From: Planctomycetia bacterium
Lineage (GTDB): Bacteria > Planctomycetota > Planctomycetia > Gemmatales > Gemmataceae
Direction of reading: 5' to 3'
DNA length: 45,527 nt
Assembly (NCBI GenBank): GCA_005799265.1
Contig: SYHD01000090.1
Location: forward strand, 1-45,527
The notes below the pieces were generated by a model. The model was given only the letters and a program-made list of their open reading frames with translations, made no database searches and had not been told where the DNA came from. The position numbers and the translations under genes are program-made. This document shows, one piece after another, positions 15,026-22,225 of the stretch (the stretch's first letter is position 1; every line of letters starts with the position of its first letter).

Positions 15026-16345
15026 CTACGGATAGATGCGAAACGGCGCTTCCTTCAATCCGCTCGACGGCCTGACGACACCGCCGATGCCGATCAGCTC
15101 CGGGTGGCGCGCCAGCTTGTCGGCGAAAATCTCCACGTCGCGCAGCACGCGGTCGAGGCGCGGTAGTATCCGCGTGACCATGACGGCGGAATCGTTGAGG
15201 TTGTTGTAAAGCGATGGATCGCCCAGCAGCTTCTGCACCGTGCCATCCGAGCGGGCGACCACCTGCATGAGCTCGCGCAGGTCCTTCATCGTCTTGCTGA
15301 GGTTGTCGGCGCTCTCCTCGAAGTTCTTCAGCATCGTCGGCCCCTTCTCGCCCAGAGGCTTGAGGGCTTTCTGCAGGTCGGAAATCGCGTCGTCGGCGCG
15401 CTTGAGCGAATCGCCGACTTGCTTGACCGTGACCCGGCTCTCCTTGACGAGCTCGCCGGTGTCCTTGGTGATCGATTCGAATTTGTCGCTGGAGTTTTTC
15501 ACGTTCTTGAGCGTGTCGCGAAAATTCTTTTGGTTCTCGTCGTTGAAGACGTCGCCGACCTTCTTGAGCGTATCCTCAATGCGTTCGATCGACTTGACGA
15601 TCTTGTCCTCGTTGTTCTTGAGGAGGCTGTCGGTGCGTTTGCCGACCTCGGTCCACTGCTTGACGGCGACCTGGATGTCGTCGTTGGTGCGTTTGATATC
15701 GGGGACGGCGTCGCGCGTCGTCTTGATGAGAGCGCGAATCTCCTCGCTGGTCTTGTGCAGCTCCGGGCCGACTTGCCCCGCGATTTTGCCGATCGCGCGG
15801 AAGTCCTTCAGCGTGTCCTCCAACATCGGCGCCATTTTGTCGAGACGCTGAAAGACCTTCTTCACTTCGACGAGCGCTTCCGTGGCGGGGCCAACCAGAT
15901 CGCCGGCTTTCTGCATGAGCGCCCCAGCGTCGGCGGGCGTCGCGCCTTTCAATGTCGAGCCAGGGGGGACCAGCGACTTGTCGGCACCTTCTTCGTTTTC
16001 GGGAGGCACGAACGCGATCGAGGTATCGCCGCCGAGCAGGCCCATCACGACGGTCGGACGGTCGGCCTTACGCAGCGGGTAGTTGCTGTCGATACGAATG
16101 GCGACGCGCACTTTGCCGGTGTCGTTGTCGAGCGCGATGCCGCGGACTTCGCCGATGCGCACGCCGGAGCGCCGCACGGGAGTTCCGGGAGTGATGCCCT
16201 GAGCGCTGGCGAACTCGACGGTGAAATTGTCGGTTCGCTTGAAGTAGTTCGGGAACCCGCCGAAGAGGATAATCAAGACGGCCAACAAAATCAGCGCGCC
16301 GAGGACGAAGATCCCAAATCGAAAGCGCAAGGCTTGCTCGTTCAT
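15026..16345 (-). CDS. mlaD: MlaD-like MCE-domain lipid-transport protein
   Basis: A 439-residue protein anchored by one N-terminal membrane helix (FGIFVLGALILLAVLIILFG, about residues 10-29), followed by the MCE/MlaD domain (residues about 38-115: FTVEFASAQGITPGTPVRRS, GVRIGEVRGIALDNDTGKVR). The remaining 300 residues are a long helical, Lys/Asp-rich stretch with repeated E-x-x-x-x-D-x-x-x-x-x-x-K patterns, predicting an extended coiled coil in the periplasm, longer than the roughly 180-residue E. coli MlaD and closer to plastid or mycobacterial Mce-type subunits. It binds phospholipid and bridges to the outer membrane. ATG overlaps the mlaF stop (ATGA at 16342-16345), so it is the third gene of an mlaE-mlaF-mlaD operon. 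Confidence 0.85.
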   Translation of the reverse strand: MNEQALRFRFGIFVLGALILLAVLIILFGGFPNYFKRTDNFTVEFASAQGITPGTPVRRSGVRIGEVRGIALDNDTGKVRVAIRIDSNYPLRKADRPTVVMGLLGGDTSIAFVPPENEEGADKSLVPPGSTLKGATPADAGALMQKAGDLVGPATEALVEVKKVFQRLDKMAPMLEDTLKDFRAIGKIAGQVGPELHKTSEEIRALIKTTRDAVPDIKRTNDDIQVAVKQWTEVGKRTDSLLKNNEDKIVKSIERIEDTLKKVGDVFNDENQKNFRDTLKNVKNSSDKFESITKDTGELVKESRVTVKQVGDSLKRADDAISDLQKALKPLGEKGPTMLKNFEESADNLSKTMKDLRELMQVVARSDGTVQKLLGDPSLYNNLNDSAVMVTRILPRLDRVLRDVEIFADKLARHPELIGIGGVVRPSSGLKEAPFRIYP

Positions 16346-17181
16346 GATGCGACCTCATTTCTAAGTGCTGAGTGCTCAGCACCTGAAATTTCCTGCAATC
16401 GTTCATTGGCTTTGCCTTCAATGAACTGCCGCACGCGCGGGTCGTTGGTATTGCTCAGTTCTTCCGGCGGGCCGTCGAAGAGGATCTGGTTTTCGCCGGG
16501 CTTGAGGCGCGCGAGCGGATACAGCATCACCACGCGCGTGGCGACTTTGTAAACGGTCTTCATTTCGTGCGTGACGACAATGCTCGTCACCGGATGGCGC
16601 TGGCGCACCAGCAGGATCAACTCGTTGATCACGTCCGTCATGATCGGATCGAGGCCCGTGGTCGGCTCATCGTAAAGCATGACCTCCGGGTTGAGCGCGA
16701 GCGCCCGCGCCAGGCCGACGCGTTTCTTCATGCCTCCGGAGAGTTCGGCGGGCTTCTTCGGCTCGACTTCGTTGGACAGGCCGACCTCTTGCAGCCGTTG
16801 CCGGACGATACCGCGAATCTCGCCTTCCTTGAGGTTGCGTTGCTCGCGCAGGCCGAAGGCGACGTTATCGTAGACCGTCAGGCTGTCGAAAAGGGCGGAA
16901 CTTTGAAAGAGGAAGCCGAAGCGCAGACGTTCGCGAGTCAAGTCGCGGTCACTGAGGTTCGTAAGAATCTTGCCATCGAAGACGACCGCGCCCGCCGTCG
17001 GGCGCAACAGGCCGATGATGAGCTTGAGCAAGACCGTTTTGCCGCAGCCGCTCTCGCCGATGACGACGACGGTTTGGCCGCGTTGGATTTCGAGGTTGAC
17101 GTCGGTGAGCACGCGCTGGGCGCCGAACTCGACGTTCAGCTTTTTCAAGGCGATCAGCGGTGTGGGGGCCGGGGTGCTCAT
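16342..17181 (-). CDS. mlaF: MlaF-like ABC transporter ATPase
   Basis: A 279-residue ATP-binding subunit. Walker A is GESGCGKT (residues 42-49), the Q-loop LFQSSALFDSLTVYDNVAF, the signature LSGGMKKRVGLARAL, Walker B VMLYDEPTTGLDP and the H-loop VVTHEMK are all present and intact. The D-P-I-x-T-D-x-I-N sequence after Walker B is typical of the MlaF/Mkl lineage that drives lipid movement with MlaE. I start at ATG 17181, where the protein proper begins; an upstream reading to 17253 would pass through a dispersed palindrome and has no support. Confidence 0.88.
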   Translation of the reverse strand: MSTPAPTPLIALKKLNVEFGAQRVLTDVNLEIQRGQTVVVIGESGCGKTVLLKLIIGLLRPTAGAVVFDGKILTNLSDRDLTRERLRFGFLFQSSALFDSLTVYDNVAFGLREQRNLKEGEIRGIVRQRLQEVGLSNEVEPKKPAELSGGMKKRVGLARALALNPEVMLYDEPTTGLDPIMTDVINELILLVRQRHPVTSIVVTHEMKTVYKVATRVVMLYPLARLKPGENQILFDGPPEELSNTNDPRVRQFIEGKANERLQEISGAEHSALRNEVAS

Positions 17182-17202
17182 GGTGCTTGTCGTAGGCGGC
17201 TG

Positions 17203-17252
17203 GCGGTTTGGCGCTCGCTCGACGTCACGCGAGCGCCAAGCCGCAAGAGGCA
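17203..17252. repeat. dispersed palindrome inside the mla operon
   Basis: GCGGTTTGGCGCTCGC (17203-17218) and GCGAGCGCCAAGCCGC (17229-17244) pair with one G-T mismatch, and the unit ends with GCCAAGCCGCAAGAGGCA (17235-17252), a word shared with the copies at 21071 and 21693. It separates mlaE from mlaF. Confidence 0.65.
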
Positions 17253-17259
17253 ATATGGG

Positions 17260-18099
17260 TCACAGGAACGATCGCCCCGCCCCTTGCAGGATGAAGCGAT
17301 CGTGCGCGGCCAGGAGAAAGATCGCGAGGAAAAAATCAAGCACGAGAATCGCGACGAAGGAGGCGACGAACGCTTCGGTCGCGGATCGGCCGACGCCTTC
17401 CGCGCCGGGCTGACTGTTAAGCCCGCGATGGCAGCCGATGAGGGCGATGGCAATGCCGAAGAAAAACGCCTTGGTGCAACCCATGCCGACGTCCCACATG
17501 CTGACGTAGGCGGCGCTGTTGGCCCAGTAGAAATGGGCTTCGACACCATAAAGGCGCGTGCAGATGAAGGCGCCCCCCATGATGCCCATGAAGTTTGCGA
17601 CCACCGTCAAAAGCGGAATCAACAACGCGCAGGCCAGCAATCGCGGCACGACGAGATAGTGCAAGGGATGCGCGCCCAGGCATGAGAGGGCATCGACTTG
17701 CTCGGTGACGCGCATGGTCGCCAGCTCGGCCGCCATTGAGCTGCCAACGCGCCCGGCAAGCATGGTCGCCGCCAGCACCGGGCCGAGTTCGCGGACCACG
17801 GTGATGTTGATCATCGAGCCAAGCCGGGTTGCCATACCCAGGGCGTTGAACTGATTGAACATCTGGACGGCCATCACCATGCCGATAAACATGCCGGTGA
17901 TGGCGACGACGGGAACGGAGCGAACGCCGACGATGTAAAAGGCCGGCATCAAGGTACCGGGGGCGGGGGCGCGCGTGAACATCCAGGTGAGGGTTTGCAC
18001 GCTGAAGATCGCGATGTCGCCCAGGAGCGTCACCGCGCGGGCAGCGACGATGCCCAGCGATTCGACCGGTCCCGGCGCGCTCGGCCCTGCCGTGGCCAT
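17260..18099 (-). CDS. mlaE: MlaE-like ABC transporter permease
   Basis: A 279-residue inner-membrane permease of the MlaE/TGD1 family. It has about five hydrophobic segments and the family signatures TGMFIGMVMAVQMF, ELGPVLAATMLAGRVGSSMA, AELATMRVTEQVDALSCLGA (the E-Q-x-D-A-L coupling helix that contacts the ATPase) and LLIPLLTVVANFMGIMGGAF. With MlaF and MlaD it forms a phospholipid transporter between the two membranes. It is the first gene of the operon. No MlaA, MlaB or MlaC partner is in the window, as is usual in non-proteobacterial systems. Confidence 0.9.
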   Translation of the reverse strand: MATAGPSAPGPVESLGIVAARAVTLLGDIAIFSVQTLTWMFTRAPAPGTLMPAFYIVGVRSVPVVAITGMFIGMVMAVQMFNQFNALGMATRLGSMINITVVRELGPVLAATMLAGRVGSSMAAELATMRVTEQVDALSCLGAHPLHYLVVPRLLACALLIPLLTVVANFMGIMGGAFICTRLYGVEAHFYWANSAAYVSMWDVGMGCTKAFFFGIAIALIGCHRGLNSQPGAEGVGRSATEAFVASFVAILVLDFFLAIFLLAAHDRFILQGAGRSFL

Positions 18100-18402
18100 G
18101 GTGGTGCTCCGTCATGAAGAGAAAATCCCGCACCATCGGCATCGGCACTTGGACGCGACAAGCACGCGAGATTCCGCGTCTTGGCGCTGCCAATCCGTTG
18201 CTAGAGGCGTGACAATCCGTGTGATCCGCACGCTCGCCGGAAGCGAATGGACTAATCCGACACCCTTGCTTTCTAGAGAGATCCGCACGGATTCCACTGA
18301 TTTCGGCAGCGGGGGACTTGATCCCACTACTACAATGATAGAGGAGAAGGCAAGGGCCTCCCGGCCGGCCTTCTCAAAGCACTGGTAACACGGAGAACCC
18401 CC
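18100..18402. other. gene-free region between mlaE and the DUF2203-like gene
   Basis: These 303 bases separate two divergent genes and so must hold both promoters. I find no near-consensus promoter, no strong hairpin and no credible small gene. Confidence 0.5.
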
Positions 18403-18900
18403 ATGAAACCTCGCAAAGAGCGCTCGAAACGCATGCGCGTCTTGCACCTCTGGAGCTGGTCCGAGGTCGCCAGGGCGGTTTCCTATCTCCGCTCGGTGAC
18501 CGCTTCCTTACGCGAACATTATCTTGAGGTGCTCACCGCCCAGCGCAAACTGGATCAAACCGCCAAAGACAAAGCTCCCGCGAAACGCGCAAGACTTATC
18601 GAGACGACACGGTTGACCGATGAGCGGCAACGCGCCCAGACGAAGTTCGACGAAGCCCTTGCGGAACTCAATCGCGTCGATGTCTTCCTGCTAGATCCCG
18701 TGCAAGGCCTGGCGTTAATCCCGTTCCGCAAAGGGGACGACCTGGCCTGGTACGTCTTCGATCATTTCGCGCCAGGTGTCGTCGGCTGGCGCTTCCATGC
18801 GGACCCCATCGAAGAACGGAGAGAATTGAGCTTGCTGCCCGACGTGACCGAACTGGAGCCTGGGTCGGCCTTGAATGTCCCAAACGTGCCGGGCGACTGA
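18403..18900 (+). CDS. DUF2203-like cytoplasmic protein
   Basis: A 165-residue soluble protein. A basic N-terminus (MKPRKERSKRMRV) leads into a helical region (ARAVSYLRSVTASLREHYLE), then a coiled section and a conserved beta-rich end, FLLDPVQGLALIPFRKGDDL, AWYVFDHFAPGVVGWRFHAD, PIEERREL. From memory this matches the planctomycete form of DUF2203, whose function is unknown. GGAGAA precedes the ATG. The E-R-R-x-L ending block resembles small enzyme-like folds but no catalytic residues can be named. Confidence 0.55.
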   Translation: MKPRKERSKRMRVLHLWSWSEVARAVSYLRSVTASLREHYLEVLTAQRKLDQTAKDKAPAKRARLIETTRLTDERQRAQTKFDEALAELNRVDVFLLDPVQGLALIPFRKGDDLAWYVFDHFAPGVVGWRFHADPIEERRELSLLPDVTELEPGSALNVPNVPGD

Positions 18901-18951
18901 ACCACACCGTGGTGCAGGCGAGCATTTCGCCAAAAAACGGACCGGAATTCC

Positions 18952-18979
18952 TTGACAACATTCCTGTGTATCTTAACAT
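18952..18979 (+). promoter_or_regulatory. promoter of the STAS gene
   Basis: A perfect TTGACA (18952-18957), a 16-base spacer and TAACAT (18974-18979) lie about 70 bases upstream of the STAS start at 19052. Confidence 0.55.
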
Positions 18980-19051
18980 GGGAGCATGGCTCCAGGCCTG
19001 TCGTGTCAACTTACGTGGCACACAGGCTTCGCATGCGAAGGAGATGTTCCC

Positions 19052-19414
19052 ATGTCCACGCAACCTCGGCGCCGACGCCTGGAAGTGGAAGACAACGGCG
19101 AAGTTACCGTGGTCAATTTCATCGACAAGAAAATTCTCGATGAACAGAACATCCAAAAAATCGGCGAAGATCTCTTCAGCCTCATCGATGAGCTAGGACG
19201 CAAGAAGCTCCTCCTCAATTTCGGCAATGTCGAGTATCTTTCGAGCGCCGCTCTCGGCAAGTTCATCACCTTGAACAAGAAGGTTCAATCCGTCTCGGGT
19301 AAGCTCGTGATGTGCAATATCAACGCCGACATCTTTGAAGTGTTTGAAATTACGAAGCTCAACAAACTGTTCAACATCCAAAAAGACGAGCAAACCGCGC
19401 TGCAAGCCTTCTGA
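19052..19414 (+). CDS. STAS-domain anti-sigma factor antagonist (RsbV/SpoIIAA-like)
   Basis: A 120-residue protein: EVTVVNFIDKKILDEQNIQK, LLLNFGNVEYLSSAALGKFI and LNKKVQSVSGKLVMCNINAD trace the STAS fold. The S-S-A-A-L-G-K-F segment contains the serine that partner kinases phosphorylate. In the known partner switch the unphosphorylated form binds the anti-sigma kinase and frees a sigma factor. A strong AAGGAG site sits before ATG 19052. The kinase-like gene at 19615 is its likely partner, and no sigma gene is adjacent, so the final target is elsewhere or the pair controls something other than sigma. Confidence 0.85.
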   Translation: MSTQPRRRRLEVEDNGEVTVVNFIDKKILDEQNIQKIGEDLFSLIDELGRKKLLLNFGNVEYLSSAALGKFITLNKKVQSVSGKLVMCNINADIFEVFEITKLNKLFNIQKDEQTALQAF

Positions 19415-19614
19415 GCGGTGCGCGTGAAATTGCTCTTCCATGAATCGTGTGGGAACGTTAGGATACAACTCACCCATGTCCAGTAAGGCCCGGCGCCCTG
19501 AAGATGATCCAGTTGGACGGTTGTTTCCCAAGGTCCGATTCGCCACAGACCGTCCGATGCAATCTTTAGCGTTCAGTCCAGCGTCATCGTCCGTGCGGTT
19601 GTCGAGGCCAGATC

Positions 19615-20070
19615 ATGCGTAATGCCATGCCGGATGGATCCGTCGAATTCGTTATTCCTAGCGATCTCAATGAAGCGAAGATGATTCAGGAAGTCATCGA
19701 GAACCAGCTGCGCCAATCTCTATATGAAGATAAGGAGATCTTCGGTATTCGGCTGGCGCTGGAGGAAGCCATTGTCAACGCCATCAAGCATGGCAACCAG
19801 ATGGATGACGGCAAGAAGGTGTACGTTCGCTTTCGAGTTCTGCCGGAACGCTTCGAGGTCGGCGTCACCGACGAAGGTTCCGGCTTCAATCCCGACGATG
19901 TGCCCGACCCGCTTTCCGACGAGAATCTCGAACGCCCCTCCGGCCGCGGCCTGTTGCTCATGCGCCACTACATGACCGAAGTAACCGTCCATCCGCCCGG
20001 CAATCGCTTGACCATGTCGAAGGTCCGCATGGCCGCCGCAGGGCGCCTGAATGGCGACCAGGCCCATTGA
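19615..20070 (+). CDS. RsbW/SpoIIAB-like anti-sigma serine kinase
   Basis: A 151-residue HATPase_c protein. The ATP-binding motifs are the N box LALEEAIVNAIKHGN, the G1 box VTDEGSGFNPDDVPDP, and the G2 box PSGRGLLLMRHYMTEV, all well conserved. Such kinases phosphorylate a STAS antagonist and sequester a sigma factor. The start at 19615 follows GAGG by seven bases; ATG 19627 is an alternative. It lies 200 bases after the STAS gene and ends at a strong terminator, so the two probably form one unit. Confidence 0.85.
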   Translation: MRNAMPDGSVEFVIPSDLNEAKMIQEVIENQLRQSLYEDKEIFGIRLALEEAIVNAIKHGNQMDDGKKVYVRFRVLPERFEVGVTDEGSGFNPDDVPDPLSDENLERPSGRGLLLMRHYMTEVTVHPPGNRLTMSKVRMAAAGRLNGDQAH

Positions 20071-20091
20071 TCGTCGACGCGAAATCGCCAG

Positions 20092-20120
20092 GCCCGCGGC
20101 ACAAGCCGCGGGCTTTTTTT
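20092..20120 (+). terminator. intrinsic terminator after the kinase gene
   Basis: GCCCGCGGC (20092-20100), loop ACAA, GCCGCGGGC (20105-20113), then seven T (20114-20120): a perfect 9-bp GC stem and a T-run, the clearest intrinsic terminator in the window. Confidence 0.92.
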
Positions 20121-20124
20121 CGTC

Positions 20125-21021
20125 ATGGCGCGCAACATGACCACTATCGAGCAACTCCGCCCGGGGGACTGGACCGCCGCCCTCGAATGCGCGCTCGCGC
20201 GCCTGCCTGCCGAGCAGCGCAGCGAGCGCGTGCGGCACTGCCTCGATCTGCTGGCCGAGGGCACGCTCGATCCGCGCGGCGTATTCGTCGCTCGCGCCGG
20301 TCGCGAAATTGTCGGCGTGCAGGTCTGCGTGCCGCTCGCCGGCGCGGCCTGCCTGGTCTGGCTGCCCACGACCGACGACGAGCATGCCGACGCCCTCGTC
20401 GAAGCGGCGCTGTCGTGGTGCCGGGCGCAGGGATGCAAGATTGCGCAGGCGCTGGCGGGACCCGAAGACGGCGCGTGGACGGCACCGCTGCGCCTGCACG
20501 GCTTTCGGCCGATCACGCAGCTTCATCAGTTGACGCATGAACTCATCGATCTGCCGCCGATGCCCAACGCCCCCTTGCGTTTCTTGCCGTATCGCCCATC
20601 GCTGGAGAGCGCATTCGCGGACACGCTGGAGCGAACGTATATTGGCACGCTCGATTGCCCGGAGTTGAACGGCGTGCGCACGATCGCCGAGATTCTGGCC
20701 GGTCATCGCGCGCAAGGGCAGTTCGATCCCGACTCGTGGCGGCTGGCTTATGATGACGCCGGGCCGGTCGGCGTTGTCCTGCGCGCGGAATTGTCGGACG
20801 GCTTGACATGGGAGCTGTCGTACGTCGGCGTGGTTCCCGAAGCACGCCGACGCGGTCATGGCCGGGCCCTCGTGCTGCACGCCATGCACGATCTGGCGCG
20901 GCGGAACGTGCTCGCCTTGACCCTGGCCGTCGATGGCCGCAATGCGCCGGCGCGCTCGCTTTATCGAGAACTGGGGTTCGTTGAGATCGAATGCAACGAC
21001 GTGTGGCTTTATTTCTTTTGA
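20125..21021 (+). CDS. GNAT-family N-acetyltransferase, probably two-domain
   Basis: A 298-residue protein. The C-terminal half carries a full GNAT signature: LSYVGVVPEARRRGHGRALV (motif A with the R-x-x-G-x-G acetyl-CoA loop), then LTLAVDGRNAPARSLYRELG and FVEIE. The N-terminal half (residues 1-140) also has beta strands and a helix order like a degenerate GNAT domain (VFVARAGREIVGVQVCVPLA) without the acetyl-CoA loop, as in tandem GNAT enzymes such as MshD. The substrate is unknown. It starts five bases after the terminator of the previous gene and has no strong ribosome site, so ATG 20137 is also possible. Confidence 0.8.
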   Translation: MARNMTTIEQLRPGDWTAALECALARLPAEQRSERVRHCLDLLAEGTLDPRGVFVARAGREIVGVQVCVPLAGAACLVWLPTTDDEHADALVEAALSWCRAQGCKIAQALAGPEDGAWTAPLRLHGFRPITQLHQLTHELIDLPPMPNAPLRFLPYRPSLESAFADTLERTYIGTLDCPELNGVRTIAEILAGHRAQGQFDPDSWRLAYDDAGPVGVVLRAELSDGLTWELSYVGVVPEARRRGHGRALVLHAMHDLARRNVLALTLAVDGRNAPARSLYRELGFVEIECNDVWLYFF

Positions 21022-21026
21022 TGGCC

Positions 21027-21088
21027 GCGCGCAGGATTGCGCCATTTACAACCGGCGCAATCCTGCGCGCGCCAAGCCGCAAGCGGCA
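21027..21088. repeat. dispersed palindrome after the GNAT gene
   Basis: GCGCGCAGGATTGCGCC (21027-21043) and GGCGCAATCCTGCGCGC (21054-21070) form a perfect 17-bp stem with a 10-base loop, followed by GCCAAGCCGCAAGCGGCA (21071-21088). Confidence 0.7.
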
Positions 21089-21102
21089 TCGATTCATCTT
21101 TC

Positions 21103-21130
21103 TTGACACTATTGCCCCCCCTGTTAGAAT
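21103..21130 (+). promoter_or_regulatory. promoter of the McsA/McsB operon
   Basis: TTGACA (21103-21108), a 16-base spacer and TAGAAT (21125-21130) give a near-consensus promoter with a leader of about 35 bases to the start at 21172. Confidence 0.65.
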
Positions 21131-21171
21131 GGCGCTAGAGATCCTTGGCGATCGACCCACGGAATTCGACC

Positions 21172-21651
21172 ATGCATAAGTGCGAACGCTGCGCCAGCCC
21201 CGCGACGGTGCATATCACCGAAGTCCTGGCCGAGGCCAAATTCGAGGAGCACCATGTCTGCGAGACCTGTTATCCCAAATACATGGAGGACTCGCAGACC
21301 AAGACCGGCGCCGCCATCACCAGCGACGCCGGCGCCGAACTCGAAGAGGCTCTTTTCGGCCAGCAGGAATGCCCCGACTGCGGCATCAAGTTCGTTGATT
21401 TCCGCAATAGCCATCGCCTCGGCTGCTCGCGCGATTACCAGGTCTTTCAAAATGAGCTGCTGCCGCTCCTGGAGAACATTCACGGCGAGACGCGCCACTG
21501 CGGCAAGACCCCGCGGCGTTATCCGCAAACCAAGCTCGCCGAGGCGGAACTCACGCAGTTGCGGCAGCGTTTGAAACGCGCCGTCGAGCGCGAGGACTAC
21601 GAGGAAGCCGCCCGGCTGCGCGATCAGATCAAGACGGTCGAGGATGCGTGA
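21172..21651 (+). CDS. mcsA: McsA-like adaptor, first copy (zinc and UVR domains)
   Basis: A 159-residue protein. It starts MHKCERCASPATVHITEVLA, with a CxxC at 4-7 and a second pair in HHVCETCYPKY, then CPDCGIKF and a GCSRDYQVF segment: the two zinc-binding CxxC pairs of McsA. The C-terminal end is a UVR motif (VEREDYEEAARLRDQIK). McsA activates the protein-arginine kinase McsB, which tags proteins for ClpCP degradation in Gram-positive bacteria. Here it is the first of two adjacent copies. ATG 21172 was chosen because the CxxC start is immediate; the ribosome site is weak. Confidence 0.85.
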   Translation: MHKCERCASPATVHITEVLAEAKFEEHHVCETCYPKYMEDSQTKTGAAITSDAGAELEEALFGQQECPDCGIKFVDFRNSHRLGCSRDYQVFQNELLPLLENIHGETRHCGKTPRRYPQTKLAEAELTQLRQRLKRAVEREDYEEAARLRDQIKTVEDA

Positions 21652-21653
21652 AC

Positions 21654-21710
21654 GCCGCTTGCGGCTTAGCGTTCGCGTGGCGCCGCACGAACGCCAAGCC
21701 GCAAGCGGCA
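21654..21710. repeat. dispersed palindrome between the two McsA-like genes
   Basis: GCCGCTTGCGGCTTAGCGTTC (21654-21674) pairs with a right arm ending GCCAAGCCGCAAGCGGCA (21693-21710), with one mismatch over 21 bases. The unit lies three bases after the first McsA stop and ends 17 bases before the second start. Confidence 0.7.
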
Positions 21711-21727
21711 CATGGAAGGACGTACCC

Positions 21728-22225
21728 GTGAAATGTCAATCCTGCGAGCAATCGGCAACAGTCCATCTGACGGAGATCGTCAACGGCAAGAAGAAGGAAA
21801 AGCACTTCTGCCAGGACTGCGCCCAGAAGCTCGAACTCCTCAAGCAGCAAGAGCTGAACCTGACGGCGATCTTGCAATCGGTGATCGGCCAGCACGTCGG
21901 CGGACAGACGGACGAATTGTCGCGATTGACCTGCCCCTCGTGCGGGATAAAGTATATGGAGTTCAAGGCGGCCGGCCGCTGCGGCTGCCCGCAGGACTAT
22001 CAGATATTTCGCGAACCTCTGATGCCGCTCCTGGAAAGGATCCATCGCGGCCGACGGCATGTCGGCAAAGTTCCGCCGCACGCCTTGAAACACGCAGCCC
22101 TGCAAGCCGAGCTGCGCGAGCTTCGACAACAACTGCGCAACGCCATCGAGCGCGAAGCCTACGAGGACGCCGCCAGGCTGCGCGATCAGATAAAACAGAA
22201 GGAAAACGCGGATGAACCTGGATAG
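21728..22225 (+). CDS. mcsA: McsA-like adaptor, second copy
   Basis: A 165-residue paralogue of its neighbour. It starts with GTG (VKCQSCEQSATVHLTEIVNG) preceded by GGAAGGA, and again shows two CxxC pairs (CQSCE, FCQDCAQK) and a CPSCGIKY motif, a CGCPQDYQIF segment and a UVR end (IEREAYEDAARLRDQIK). It overlaps mcsB by 14 bases, so it is probably co-translated with it. The copies have diverged in the middle (the KKKEKHFCQDC and LELLKQQELNL part) while sharing the zinc and UVR parts. Confidence 0.85.
   Translation: MKCQSCEQSATVHLTEIVNGKKKEKHFCQDCAQKLELLKQQELNLTAILQSVIGQHVGGQTDELSRLTCPSCGIKYMEFKAAGRCGCPQDYQIFREPLMPLLERIHRGRRHVGKVPPHALKHAALQAELRELRQQLRNAIEREAYEDAARLRDQIKQKENADEPG

Noticed and set aside
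15419-17685. Two long plus-strand frames (377 and 372 codons) opposite the mla operon
   Set aside because: They are antisense to strongly conserved ABC and MCE genes, with no recognisable motif or ribosome site.
19440-19622. 60-codon frame between the STAS and kinase genes
   Set aside because: No ribosome site or motif, and it overlaps the kinase start; not convincing as a gene.
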